From contig NC_092628.1 in NCBI RefSeq assembly GCF_039555335.1, positions 37,656,965-37,720,964 on the forward strand: a stretch of 64,000 nt of DNA. The letters run 5' to 3'. The stretch's first letter is position 1, and every line of letters begins with the position of its first letter. The DNA comes from Amphiura filiformis. Taxonomy: Eukaryota; Echinodermata; Ophiuroidea; Amphilepidida; Amphiuridae. The notes beneath the pieces were generated by a model that was given only the letters and a program-made list of their open reading frames with translations, made no database searches and was not told where the DNA came from. Below are positions 48,885 to 60,330 of the stretch, piece after piece. Position numbers and translations under genes: made by a program.

Positions 48885-48886
48885 AA

Positions 48887-49260
48887 CATACATAGATATC
48901 TACTGCTGAGAACAACATACATTGTTATGTGCTACTGATAGCAACATAGGGGGCCTATATTGCTATCTACTGCTGATGGCATCATACATTGCTATCTACT
49001 GGTGATAGCAACCAGTGCCGTAGCGTTATAGGGGCACGGGGGGGCACGTACCTCCCAATCGATCTGAATCCCCAATCAGACCCGGTGCCCCCCCCATCGG
49101 ATGACCCACGCTACGCCACTGATAGCAACATACATTGCTTTCACTGCTGATAGGAACATACATTGCTATCTACTACTACTAGCAATATACATTGCTATCA
49201 CTGGTGATAGCAACATACATTGCTATATACTGCTGATAGCAACATACATGTACATTTTGT
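48887..49260. repeat. Hairpin satellite, third block (with hAT MITE inside)
   Basis: Diverged 27/29-bp satellite units on both sides of the 109-bp hAT-type element at 49013-49121. The block ends at about 49255, where unrelated sequence with GTACTGACTCAAGG begins. Confidence 0.85.
49013..49121. mobile_element. hAT-type MITE, 109 bp, with perfect 8-bp target duplication
   Basis: Ends CAGTGCCGTAGCG and CGCTACGCCACTG are typical hAT terminal repeats (CAGTGGCGTAGC type). ATAGCAAC flanks it at 49005-49012 and 49122-49129, and that 8-mer is part of the satellite unit, so the empty site is known. The GC-rich interior has C-runs and no coding capacity. Confidence 0.88.
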
Positions 49261-49745
49261 TACGAGTCGTACTGACTCAAGGCCAAAATCACATTTTACC
49301 CGAACTCACACGAATGCACAACACAAATACACTGTTTGATTAAGCTAACAAAATCTAAGTCTTTAATTGAAAGCAAAGTATGATTGGTAGGCCTACATAT
49401 AACAACAATTGCATATACAATAAAATCACACAATCACAGTTTTATTCTATCAGTTCTTAACCAGTGGTCTTCTTGTTGGTGATCCTAGAGTTCTTGCAAT
49501 GTTCTGGACGACTGATGTATATATCCTCATTCACTTGTCCTGCAAATATCAGCGAAGTCCATTGCACACTTGCGTTTATAAATATCCTTGCGTATGAAAT
49601 CCTCACACGAACATGATGCTGCTTTCTCCAATCACTTCATCTTCTTGCGCTGCTTTCTCCAAAAATATATCTCCTTGCGCTGCTTTCTCCAAATATGTAT
49701 CTCCTTGCGCTGCTTTCTCCAAAAATGGTGTTTCTTTCACCAATC
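49260..49745. other. Non-satellite spacer with a short tandem repeat
   Basis: Contains four partial copies of a 34-base unit at about 49625-49740 (CTTGCGCTGCTTTCTCCAAA) before the satellite resumes. The rest is AT-rich with no gene seen. Confidence 0.55.
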
Positions 49746-49747
49746 AC

Positions 49748-50370
49748 TCGTTGCTATCTACTGCTGATAGCAATATACTGCTGATAGCAACATACATTTT
49801 TATCTACTACTGATAGCAACATACATTGTTATCATTGCTTATAGCAACATACATTGCAATCTTCTGCTGATAGCAACATACATTGCTATTTATTGCTGAA
49901 AGCAACATATATTTTTAATCTAGGCCTACTGCTGATAACAACACATATTGTTATCACTGCTAGCAACATACATTGCTATCTACTGTTAGTAGCAATATAC
50001 ATAGCTACCTACTCATTAAATTTGAGTTTGTTTAATATTAGTTGGTGGTCAAGTCTTAATATCAGCGACATAGTTTTCAAGGCGATATATGGCAATCTGG
50101 CGATCTGATGGGTGAACGGACATATAGACTTGCACTTGGGTGTCATCTGCTGATGATACATTGATTAGGCCTATCTGCTGATAGCATACTATGCTATCTT
50201 AGCAACACACATTGCTATCTGATGCGTATAGCAGCAATTATGGAATTATCATAAATTATGACTGCTAAATAACAACATACATATGTCTATAGCTACGTAT
50301 AGGCCTACTTCTGATGGCCGCTGCTGATAACTACAATTGCTATCTACTGTTGATAGCAATGAGTCGTAGT
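49748..50370. repeat. Hairpin satellite, scattered diverged units
   Basis: Single and short runs of satellite units (TTGCTATCTACTGCTGATAG) alternate with non-repeat DNA, as expected for the decaying edge of an array. Confidence 0.75.
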
Positions 50371-50379
50371 GTTCCTCTC

Positions 50380-50680
50380 TTACCGCGAAGATATTGGGCC
50401 AATCCAGGGCCCATGAGCAAATAATCTTGGTACAATATTGGCATACAAATGGATGCCAATGAATTACCAACAGAAAACAATATTGGTTAGACATTGGCCC
50501 ATACAGTATTGATCTCGATATTGAGCCATGAGTGGCCCAATATTGGCCAATTTAAACATTGCCAATATTGGGCCAATCCAGGGCCCATGGGCAAAACATC
50601 TTGGTACAATATTGTATCTAATAATGGGCCAATAAAATTTTAATATTGGACCAATCCCGGCCCAAGATTGTAATGCTGTC
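50380..50680. repeat. Repeats of CCAATATTGGGCCAATCCAG
   Basis: Phrases around ATATTGGGCCAATCC, GGGCCCATGAGCAAA and CTTGGTACAATATTG occur several times within 300 bases, partly in inverse orientation, which makes local hairpins. No gene seen. Confidence 0.55.
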
Positions 50681-50694
50681 TGGGGAGAGTGACG

Positions 50695-51000
50695 TTTGCA
50701 CAGTATTTTTGTGGGACCACACCAGACAAACCAAATTGCATTCTGAATACGAGGAATATCCTCCTGATATCAAATAATTTTGATTTTTTGAAATTCACGA
50801 TATAATAGAGGTCTACACATTTTATGACAAATTTAAAAAAAAAAATCTTTTTTTGTTATTTAACAGTCCTCGAAGCAAACTTAATAAATGTAATGATATG
50901 TACTTAAAGTGTAAGTAACTCGGATGAAAAGCAGTCCATCATATGAAAATGTTGACTTTTGTATTGAAGATATACATTCCCCCACCCCCCAAAAAAAATA
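50695..51000. mobile_element. Partial copy of the TTAA-type foldback family
   Basis: CAGTATTTTTGTGGGAC, AATTGCATTCTGAATACGA and TGATATCAAATAATTTTGAT match one arm of the foldback element at 23955-24614. Only one end is present. Confidence 0.65.
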
Positions 51001-51589
51001 TCGAAAAGTTTTACCTTTTACATTATATTCCAGATTCCAAAATACAGAACAATTTTTTTGGAATTAAAAAAAAAAAAACATTACCTTGTTTAATGAAACA
51101 TAGCTCAATCCTATTCCTTTAGTTTGTTCTAACTGACAATAAAAGTTCAATTTTATATTTAAATTCCTAAGAAAGCTAAATTTAGAAACCATTATTCTAA
51201 AGAAAATACCGTTCTAGGCCTATGCTTTTAATTTTAATGCTCCCACCGCCACTATAAATTAATTGAGTTGGCCTACTTTTTGGAGGATCGAACATGTTGA
51301 TTGTAGCATATTTACTTTGATCAGCTGGTACGATCGATTTAAATTATCCGCCAGGTGTTACGCATGTTTCAAACCGCATTCCATCGAATGCGTACCGATT
51401 TTACGAAGTGAAAATGTATTCCGCATGATAATAAAGTAGGGCTACCTCATATGAAATGGTGAAACTCTGATGATGGATCAAAGTATAGGCCTAAGTCATT
51501 TACACATAATTGTTTGCAACACGTGCATATCGTATAAAATTGCAAAATTATCTATTTGTTTATTTTATCGCGTTTCCTGCAGGTCACCA

Positions 51590-54500
51590 TTTTGCGCAGA
51601 CGACACGGAGTAAAGAGGTGCAGTAAAGAGGTCGAGATTTTGACAAAATGTTTTTACAGTCTTCGTTGCGAGTCGGCTGCTTGAGTTGTCTCAGGCGTAC
51701 CTTGGATATAAACCAGGAAATTTGACGGATAATTTCCCGAATTTATGATGAATTCATATGGAAATCATGATCGGAGAATGCTGAAGATATGTTTTAAAAA
51801 GTAAGTGATTATTATTCATCTGTTGTTTAATTGATAGAGGTTTGAAGGCATCTGGCCCACGTTCCCGGGCCTACGCTAGGGTCTATGGGCTAGCAACGTG
51901 CTGGTGTCTGCCCTATTTTTTGTTGCAGACCAGCCTGGCGATGCCAATTTTAAAGTTGGGGAGGACCTGATTAGCCCATGTGAAAGCCCTAGTATAGATA
52001 GGCCTATCTTGGCTACATACGACCACAATCTCAGAACTGCAGGCTTTACAATAGCAACACGGTAAAGAAAATTGCAAGGTGGTGAACTTGCCCCATACCA
52101 TGCATGCTGGGACAGGTTCGCCCATAATAAATATGGTGGGTTAGCCGGGGGGAGGGGAGGGGTCAATATGTTAGCCTATAACAATGATATTCAACGCAAA
52201 TATTTGGTAAGAGTATAGGCCTAGGCAGCAATTCTCTTCTGGGGAGATAAATTCAGTGGAAGGGTCGGGGTCAGGGTAAAATGTAGGGGTCCAAAGTGAG
52301 TAAAACATTTGTTTACCCCGGGATTTGTTTCCAGCTTCGGGGGATTATGGATTAGGACATAGGGAAGGTGGGGCATAACGGACCCCCGGGGCAAAACGGA
52401 ACCACCTGGAAAAATAGGCCTTGGCAATACTGCCGCCTATCGCAAATTATATTGAGGAACACAAGTATGGCTACGAGGATTTACAACAAAAATTTTATCT
52501 GAAACAATCCACTGACATTCGAGCAAGATCGAGTCAAAAAATTACTACCCGTCTGGTGTAAGATATGTAGATGTTTAATGCGCTGAAATTGTACTTCATT
52601 AATATCAGATTCCCAAATAATTGTCTATATTGTAAACACGAAGGTACTAGCCATGAGCTGTATTAAGTGCATGGCCTATATGCTACGATGTATTATGCAT
52701 GCAACCTATTTCTAAAAAATCGGGTATGGGGCAAAACGGAACCCTAGGTGTGGGGCATAACGGAACAGGGTTCCGTTTTGCCCCGGGCGTTTTGTCCCAC
52801 AGATGGGTTCCGTTTTGCCCCAATTGGACATAAGTTGTCTTCACTCAAGGAAATGTAGGCGTTATGTAGGGGCCAACTCGAACATGGTAAACACTTCGCT
52901 GAAACATAGACATATAACTAGACCTACAGATAGAATTAATGATTAAAAGTTTACCACTTACTCCACAGAGATGGTAGGCCTACTGAATATTTCTTTCTAA
53001 TCAAATATTGGTCATACATATTATAGGCCTACTAGGCCTATAAGAAGTTAACCACTCACTCCACAGAGATGGTAGGCCCACTTAATATTGTAACTGAATA
53101 TAGGCCTACATATAACTAGGCCTAGGGCCTACCGATGGAACAACTGATATAAGTTTGCACCCAGGGTGCCGTTTTGCCCCATAGGGGTTCCGTTTGCCCC
53201 GATAGTGGGGCAAAACGGATTTTTTTTTTTTTGAAAATATTTCTTCATTTTTATAAAAATTGTAAGATTCAAGTTATATTGGTTACTGGTATATTAAAGG
53301 TAAATACAAACTTCAACTGAACATATACTTTTTACAGTCATATTACTTATGGTGACGTCACAGAGCATCCTCAAAGTTAAGTGTTCCGTTATGCCCCACC
53401 TTCCCTAGGCCTAAACGGTGGTATGAGTAATGCTGATATCATAGGCCTATAACTTTAATTGCTTTCCAGTACCTCTACCTTGTTTGAGATTTTTTGCATG
53501 TAGAGATATTTCCACTTTTAGTAGGTCCTAAATGACAATGACTCCCAATCCCTAACTGGCGTACGAGCTTACGAGAGCCAGTAGTGACCGAGAAAAAGAG
53601 ATAGAGAAGCGACACTCTGTACAAACTGCCTATACCATGCTATACAGCAGTTGAAGACATGCAATTCGCAAGCGTCGTCGCCGGCCAAGTCTTACTACGA
53701 ACGTGTAATGAGAAGATACCATAGAGTCCTACATAGAGATCTGAGGAAGAGACGGTCCGAATTGACCTAGTGACCTATAATTTATTAGAGAATCACTAGA
53801 GTATAAGTCCGCCCACCGCTGTCAATCATTCTAATGAACAAATGAAACAAGCTCTGGCATTCTGGCAATGACGTAATCCTAATTATAAATGAGAAAATCA
53901 CATTGTACATGTAACTGTCTGCTGTACTTCATGTCTTCCAACAAGTGCCGGAATGTCGCGGCCCTGGTAGTGAACCCACTTATAGGTCACACACCAGTAG
54001 GCCTATAATGTGATGAAATCAGACCATAGGGCCTACTCCTTTAATGACTGTACGGATTTTCTTCCCAGCAAACACAGAACATTTGACAGATAATTTTTAA
54101 ATGTCGGGCTGATGATACAATGGTATATTAGGCCTAAATAGTTTGATAATAATTAATATTCAAAAACATTGTTGAAAACTTGTTATAAAACATTCTAACA
54201 TAGCCTAATATTATTTAATAAATGTTGACAAATATTTTGCAAAAATGTTTGCCAACAAATATTTAGCAATTGCACTTAGTGTTTTTCAAACGTTTTCATG
54301 ATATTTTAGGCCCAACTCGACTTTTAAATGTATCTAAATCGTTTTGATCAAAAGCAAAAGACATTTATAACGTTTATGAAAACATTATTTTGTGTGTTGC
54401 TAGTTGCATGCTAGTTCCCTGGCTAGTTCTGAAAATGCAACTTTTGAGCTAGAAATTGAAATTGAAATTTCATCTGGGAACCAAGGGAGAACAGTGCCAG

Positions 54501-54703
54501 TGCATTGATTGGTCACCCCAGGTTAAATAAATAAATAAATGAACGAACGAACGAACGAACGAACGAACGAACGAACGACCGAACGAACGAACGAACGAAC
54601 GAACGAACGAACGAACGAACAAACAAACAAACAAACAAACAAACAAACAAACAAACAAACAAACAAACAAACAAACAAACAAACAAACAAACAAACAAAC
54701 AAA

Positions 54704-54762
<59 letters not shown>

Positions 54763-54767
54763 ATATA

Positions 54768-54830
<63 letters not shown>

Positions 54831-54996
54831 ATAGCCCGCCCAAGTAAGTTAATCTATGTGAAAGATAGATAGACAATCAATCAATCAATATATCAATCAT
54901 GTATAGCCCTAATCCTCCCATATGTTTCTATTTTCAGCTAATCTTTAAGTGATAGAAATGGAAGATAATGATGGATGTAAACAGCGGAAGAATAAG
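51590..54996 (+). CDS. Candidate gene start with first coding exon; rest not found
   Basis: A spliced-looking exon at 54938-54996 has acceptor TTTCTATTTTCAG and donor AATAAG|GTAAGAT, and contains AGAAATGG, a strong start context, after in-frame TGATAG stops. It encodes MEDNDGCKQRKNK and ends in phase 0. Upstream, 51590-51800 is a CpG-bearing, non-repetitive patch (GCGCAGACGACACGGAG) ending in donor TTAAAAA|GTAAGTG, a good candidate 5' UTR exon. I found no convincing next exon to 64000, so the gene would continue past the window or be non-coding. Product unknown. Confidence 0.3.
52362..53405. mobile_element. Non-autonomous DNA transposon with GGGGCAAAACGGAACC motifs
   Basis: Ends GGGAAGGTGGGGCATAACGG and the inverse (CCGTTATGCCCCACCTTCCC) are flanked by TA on both sides (52360-52361 and 53406-53407). 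Internal copies of GGGGCAAAACGGAACC in both orientations occur around 52385, 52735, 52775, 52810 and 53190. No transposase frame seen. Confidence 0.75.
54066..54405. mobile_element. Second CCCAGCAAACAC element copy, degraded
   Basis: Starts CCCAGCAAACACAGAACATT and ends near ATTTTGTGTGTTGCTAG, with internal AACGTTTTCA-like words as in the element at 48218. The right end is mutated. Confidence 0.55.
54522..54832. repeat. Compound tetranucleotide microsatellite
   Basis: A run of AAAT, then GAAC (about 18 copies, one GACC variant), then AAAC (about 20), then AAAT (about 30, one TATA slip). The four blocks differ by single substitutions at one position of the unit, which suggests stepwise spread of point mutations. 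Reverse-strand frames of Phe-Val-Cys or Leu-Phe-Ile type are artefacts. Confidence 0.95.
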
Positions 54997-55099
54997 GTAA
55001 GATATAATAGTTCCCTTATATGAACCATGTCAGTTGCGGCACTGGGGGAGGGGGGAAAGCTCTTGTTGTCCCCTCCATAATAAAAAAATACATACATAC

Positions 55100-56250
55100 G
55101 TTGCTTTCTACTGCTGATAGCAACCTGCATTGCTTTCTACTGCTGATAGCATTATGTCTTGCCTTTTACTGCTGATAGCAACATACCATTGATATCTACC
55201 ATTGCTAGCAACATGCATTTTTCTAACGGCGATAGGAACACATACGTGCTACTGCTGATAGCAACATACATTGCTTTCTATACTGTTGATAGCAACTTAC
55301 ATTGCTATCTACTGCTGATAGCAACATTCATTGTTATCTATAGTACCACTGCTAGCAACATGCCATGCTTTTTACAGCTGATAGCAACATGCATTGCTTT
55401 CTTCTTCTGGCAATAGCAATAGCCTACCATTGATATCTACCACTGCTAGCAACACGCAATGCTTTCTTCTGGCGATAGGAACACACATTGCTATCTACTG
55501 CTGATAGCAACAAACATTGCTTTCTACTGCTGATAGCAACATATTATATAATCGTTTATATCTACCACTGATAGCATTTGTGTAATGGTCGAAATAATAC
55601 TCGGTAAAAGATGTGTTGTTCCGTTCTACTTATGGAGAATCCACCTTTCACTAAATGTGATTATTATTTCAACCATTAAACTCATATAGACAGGTAATAT
55701 TTGTATAACATTGCTATCTACTGCTGCTAGCAACATACATGCTATACGGCTAATGTAGCATCATACATTGCTGATCTACTTCTTGTATTATCTTGCATTG
55801 ATATCTACTGAAGATAGTAGTAACATACATCGCTACATGTACTGCTAGCAATATTATGTTATTTCCTGCTGTTAGCAACCTACATTGCTATCAACTCCTG
55901 CTAGCAATATACCTGCTATTTACTGCTGATAGTAGCTTGCATTGCTATCTACTGTTGATATAGCAACATAGACCTACATATTTGCTGCATGCTGCTAGCA
56001 ATAATACTGCTGAATGCTGTTATTAACATGCATTGCTATAGACTACTAGTAATATAAAAGCAGTTTACTGCTGTTAGCATTAGTATGTTCATTGCTAGCA
56101 ATATATCTGCTATTTACCGCTGATAGTAACATGCATTGCTATCTACTGCTGATAGCAACATATACATGCTATCATACTGAGAGTAACATGCATTGTTATC
56201 TACTGTTGTTATAGCAACACATTATGCTATATACTGCTAATAACAACATA
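55100..56250. repeat. Hairpin satellite, distal diverged block
   Basis: Satellite units with many substitutions (TTGCTTTCTACTGCTGATAG, TATCTACCACTGCTAGCAA) run up to the Penelope-like insertion at 56275 and reappear at 57163 on its other side. Confidence 0.8.
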
Positions 56251-56274
56251 CATTGGTATATATATATATATATA

Positions 56275-57165
56275 TAGTTGAACAACAGAAATTGGTAAAC
56301 AGCTCTGACCAAGCTTTCGCTATTAATACATAGCTTCTTCAGGGTAAAATTTACATGGAACAAAATTAAAAAGTCACCAAAAAAGAACACACAAATTCCG
56401 TGGTGTCGGAATGGGTGAAAACGAAAAGAGGACGTTGGAATGATGAAGCCAAAGTGGAAGGGGGCAGCAGAACACAAGCATTATTTTTCACGGATGTTTA
56501 GGCCATGGGGTGTGTATGTGTCAAGTTTGTTGATCCAAAATTTTTCCCGATATTGTCTACGGAATTTTGATTGAGAGCCTAGATTTTCAATAACAAAGAT
56601 TTGGAAGTGAGCCAGGGTGTGTCCTTTTTGAGAGAAATGAACAGCAACGGGTTTGTCCTGATGTTTTTTGGCGTTGTTGATGGTGGAGCGGTGATTATTC
56701 ATTCTAAGGCGTAGGCAGGTCCCGGTTTCCCCGACATATTGAATCCCACATTTAGTGCATTTAATCATGTAGACGACATTAGATGAGGCGCAGTTGGAAT
56801 CCTGCCTGATGGTGAAGGTTTCCTTTGTCTGATGGCTAGAAAAAGTGCTTGTGGTCTGCATGTGGGCACATGATTTACATCGGGGTTTGTTGCATGGTTT
56901 GCATGTGTGGGTTTGAATAATGTTTTGGTTGACCGTTTTGATTTGGGCTTTGACAAGAATGTCACGGAGGTTCTGGGGTCGTTTGAAGGACACAATTGGA
57001 AGATCCGGGAGGGCATTTTGAAGGCGAGGGTGACTTTGGATGATGGGCCAATGTTTTTGGAGAATTGTATTAAAGTTTGGGAGATTAGGGTGATATGACA
57101 CAACCAGAGGCACTCTGTTTTTAGATTTGTCTGTATTAGATTTGTATTGGAGAGTATAAATATAC
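56275..57165 (-). mobile_element. 5'-truncated Penelope-like retroelement with GIY-YIG endonuclease
   Basis: The minus strand is open from the satellite junction near 57165 to the stop at 56481. The protein ends with a Penelope-like C-terminal part: YHPNLPNFNTIL, FKRPQNLRDILVKAQ, the Cys-rich CKPCNKPRCKSCAHM linker, then a GIY-YIG nuclease (CTKCGIQYVGETGTCLRLRM, HRSTINN) and FRRQYREKFWINKLDT. The reverse transcriptase half is missing. The 3' UTR holds a hammerhead-like core at 56342-56315 and ends near a TA microsatellite (56253-56275). Satellite repeats flank both sides, so the copy inserted into the array after 5' truncation. The nuclease frame is intact. Confidence 0.8.
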
Positions 57166-57523
57166 TGCTGATAGCAACATACAGTGCTATTTACTGCCGA
57201 TCATCGCATTACATAGTACACAAATATGCTATGTGCCCTTGACAGCAATTACGGCGCTATGCTATTTACATGGCAATACGTCTAGCCCTTTTGTTTTCGA
57301 TTATGTATAATGTCGGGGTCTCAACCTTAAACCAACTAGATAGAACTCACAAACTCACCAGTCATGAACAACAGGCCCATTATTTCTGGCAATAGTCTGT
57401 TTGCTACTTTTATTTAATACGTAATGTTGTGCTATCTACTACTGACAGCAACATTGCACAATTGATCAGCTCGCTCGTTCCCCCCACCCACTCACCACTA
57501 ACTCTTTCACTCACCTTCTCCAC

Positions 57524-57703
57524 CAGCGTGTCCAGGATCTGTTCCTGCGGGGTGGGGGGCTCAGAGGGGCTTTCAGAGTTATGCGGGGTGGGGCTTAATG
57601 GCTAAAATCCCCGGAAACGGCTGATTTTACATGATTTTTAACAAAGTGCTGGGGTTTCAGCCCCCAAAGCACCCCCGGGAAAGCACCCCTGGACACGCCA
57701 CTG
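57524..57703. mobile_element. hAT-type MITE, 180 bp
   Basis: Ends CAGCGTGTCCAGG and CCTGGACACGCCACTG resemble the hAT CAGTGGCGTGTCC terminus; the left end has lost bases. Flanks TTCTCCAC and TTCTCGCT share only part of an 8-bp duplication, so the copy is old. Confidence 0.55.
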
Positions 57704-58539
57704 TTCTCGCTTCACGCACGGCACTCATTCATTACTAGTTTGTAGGCCTATTACAATTTACGCCCTCGATTCAACTGATTCAACTGATTTCCCTGCAAAA
57801 GAAGAAGTTTTAAACTAGGTCAGGCAATAATTATAGCTGAGTAGGGAATCAAGGCAGATATGGCAACTGGTGTTACGACACATATTTCAACTAAATATTT
57901 TACATGGGTTATCAATGATGATCTACTTTAAAGCACAAGCTAAAGTAGAATGAGACAAATTACCTAGTTTTAAATCCTCTTTTTATCCCAAGAGGGCTAT
58001 TTATCTGTAACATGTGTGCTACTCAGTCGGATCTACATGCCAAATATAGATGATTGATCGATATCACACACCATCAACATAGATGGTGATGATGAAATAT
58101 GCTCATTTTGTAAATCAACTGTCATACACCGTGCACCACGCACTGTTCCTTTCCATGTACGAATGTTTTAAGTTGCAAGAAAATGGCGAAACATTGATAC
58201 CCAATTGTATGCAAATTATCTCATCAATTATATTTGTCCTTAACTCATATTTTTAATTAATTTATCGGTTTTGATTTGAGTTGGGGACAAATATATTTTG
58301 AAATTAAAGTCAATATCAATAATCCTCGGCATCGTGTAAAATATATTTAAAGTATTTGTCATGCAAGTTTATAAAATTCTAATGACGTATTAATTCTGCC
58401 AAGAGACAAGGGAGAATCTAATAGTGCCTGAGCACATAATAGCCAAAATCATAGTACACCGAACAAGAAAATAAAATGAACAGACAGAAAATGGAGAAAC
58501 AGACCAGACCGAAATATGAAAAATTAAAAATTAAATACA

Positions 58540-60330
58540 GACTATACAAATGTGGTTGAGGAGGAGAACACATGGTCACTAAGCATGCTAATAGCAGATT
58601 TGAAGGTGGTTAGGGATGGGCATTTGACAGCATTGTAGGAAAGGTAGTTCCAGTGGGTAGACGCATAATGGGTAAAAAGATGGGAAAGACTGGGCGCAGA
58701 TGACGATTGACAGGTTTGGGCGATGAGCAAAGCTGCTAAAAACATCTTGTAAAGATGACACAGTGTAACAAGATCATGTGAGAAAGTGTACGTTGGGGAG
58801 ATGATCCTTGTGAGACAGTCTCCATTCTTGAAGATTCGTGCTGAAAGCACTAAAATGCTCTTTGTGATTGTCTTGTTTAAAAGGTGGGACAAGCATTGGT
58901 AAGTAATGCAGCCATATCCAAGGGTTGGTCAGGTATAGAGAGAACCCAAAACGGCGGATTTGAAGAGGAGCACTATGAAAATATCTATAGAAAGCCAATT
59001 GTTTTACGCGCTTTCTTGCATTATAATGTCGACATGGACATCTCAGGAGAGGTTGTTGGTAATCCAATATTTCAATTGACTGGTTATTCACGAAGGGCTG
59101 CATGTGTGGATAAGGGATAAAGGACCGTTTCGGTAGAGATAGTCATGATTTTACTGGCATTGGCAGACAGAGATTTGGAATTGAATAAGTTGTTGATAGC
59201 ATTAATATCTTTCTGGAAGCCGGACAGATCAGAAATAAGCGGCTTGTAAAGTGTGGTGTCATTTGCATACATACTGCAGTTACTGTCCGTTTTCCTATAC
59301 ACAATACACAGTGCTCTCACCATTGACGCGCGACCTTTACAAATAGTGTATGTTAGAAGTAAAGGCATTTGCCTAGTTAACATCACAGTGTGAAAAATAA
59401 CCGGCCAATATTTAAAGTATTCTCCAAACTTCTAGCAAATATATTTCTCTAACATGACCTGAAATGTTCAGAAATAGTCGCACTTTGGTAAAATATGAGT
59501 GAGGGCAATATATACAAGGCATAGCTAGCCAACTCCCCTTGTTAATTGAATGGAGATTTGACCGAAAATATTGGTAACGGACCGCTCACTTCTGAAGGAT
59601 GCCACAAAAAACGGTACAAGCTACATTTAAAGTATTCTCTGAAATTCTAAAAATATAGTTTTGTAACATGTCCTAAATTTTTAGCTAATTTAGGTGTTTG
59701 GAAGTAGTCGCACTTTTGTGTTTTAGGAAGGATATGTAAACGACAGATAACACCAAAAAATATGAAGAAATTATTTCCAAACCGTGTCAAGTCAACAATC
59801 ATTATGTTGCTCATTTTCAAGAATGCTGGTTAACAATAAGCAGACCATTGTCTCATTTCGTGAACAAAGGCCGACATACCATTGTTACCTTGCGTTTCCT
59901 TTATAATCGGTTACCCAACTGAAACTATAATACCAGCTCATTGCGATACCGCACAGGTAAAGCAGAAACATGTGTACAACCAGAGAAGATCTGATTTAAT
60001 CAGTTGAGCTGTTTTCAATGAGTGTTATCTTGGTTTAATAGCTTTTAATGGGGTTTAAGTCATGCAAAGGTCGTGGTGAATTCTACTGTAGACATGACTG
60101 CATCATGATATAGCACCAATGCGCCGTTCTGAGCTGTTCTGGGGGAAATAAGAGAGGCAAATATCATGGGCATGGACAAGAAACACAAGGGATCAGGACA
60201 GAGCCTTGTGGTACTCCGGACATGAATGGCGGGGCAGGTTTTCAGGTAACACCATGGACAGCAACAACCTGCGTTCTATTCAAAAGATATGAGCCCAGAT
60301 ATTAAAGATATGAGCCAGATAGACCAGTGA
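58540..60330 (-). mobile_element. Decayed LINE (non-LTR retrotransposon), split by an insertion
   Basis: On the minus strand SYLLNRTQVVAVHGV and then SGVPQGSVLIP (about 60210-60180) are the conserved palm motifs of a LINE reverse transcriptase. The catalytic block SMYANDTTLYKPLISDL, a changed YADD, is at about 59275-59225, about 900 bases away instead of roughly 100. Downstream peptides such as FQKDINAINNLFNSKSLSAN and LGYGCITYQ fit the LINE C-terminal region, broken by frameshifts. The extra 0.75 kb (about 59390-60150) is a later insertion. The family is CR1/Jockey-like by look only. Confidence 0.65.
59390..60150. mobile_element. Insertion of unknown type inside the LINE
   Basis: This block interrupts the LINE RT between its GVPQGSVL and YADD-type motifs. 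It contains two related segments (from about 59415 and 59625; both share TTTAAAGTATTCTC and AGTCGCACTTT), which suggests an internal duplication. I cannot see clear terminal repeats, so borders are approximate. Confidence 0.35.

Noticed and set aside
52221-52427. Pro-rich short frames near 52.2-52.4 kb
   Set aside because: They arise from C-runs at the edge of the TA-flanked transposon and lack start or splice support.
54470-54876. Minus-strand frames of Phe-Val-Cys-Leu and Leu-Phe-Ile-Tyr repeats
   Set aside because: Products of the GAAC/AAAC/AAAT microsatellite, not a membrane protein.
40395-57200. CRISPR-like array
   Set aside because: Units are directly adjacent with no unique spacers, unit length varies, and the genome is clearly an intron-bearing eukaryote.
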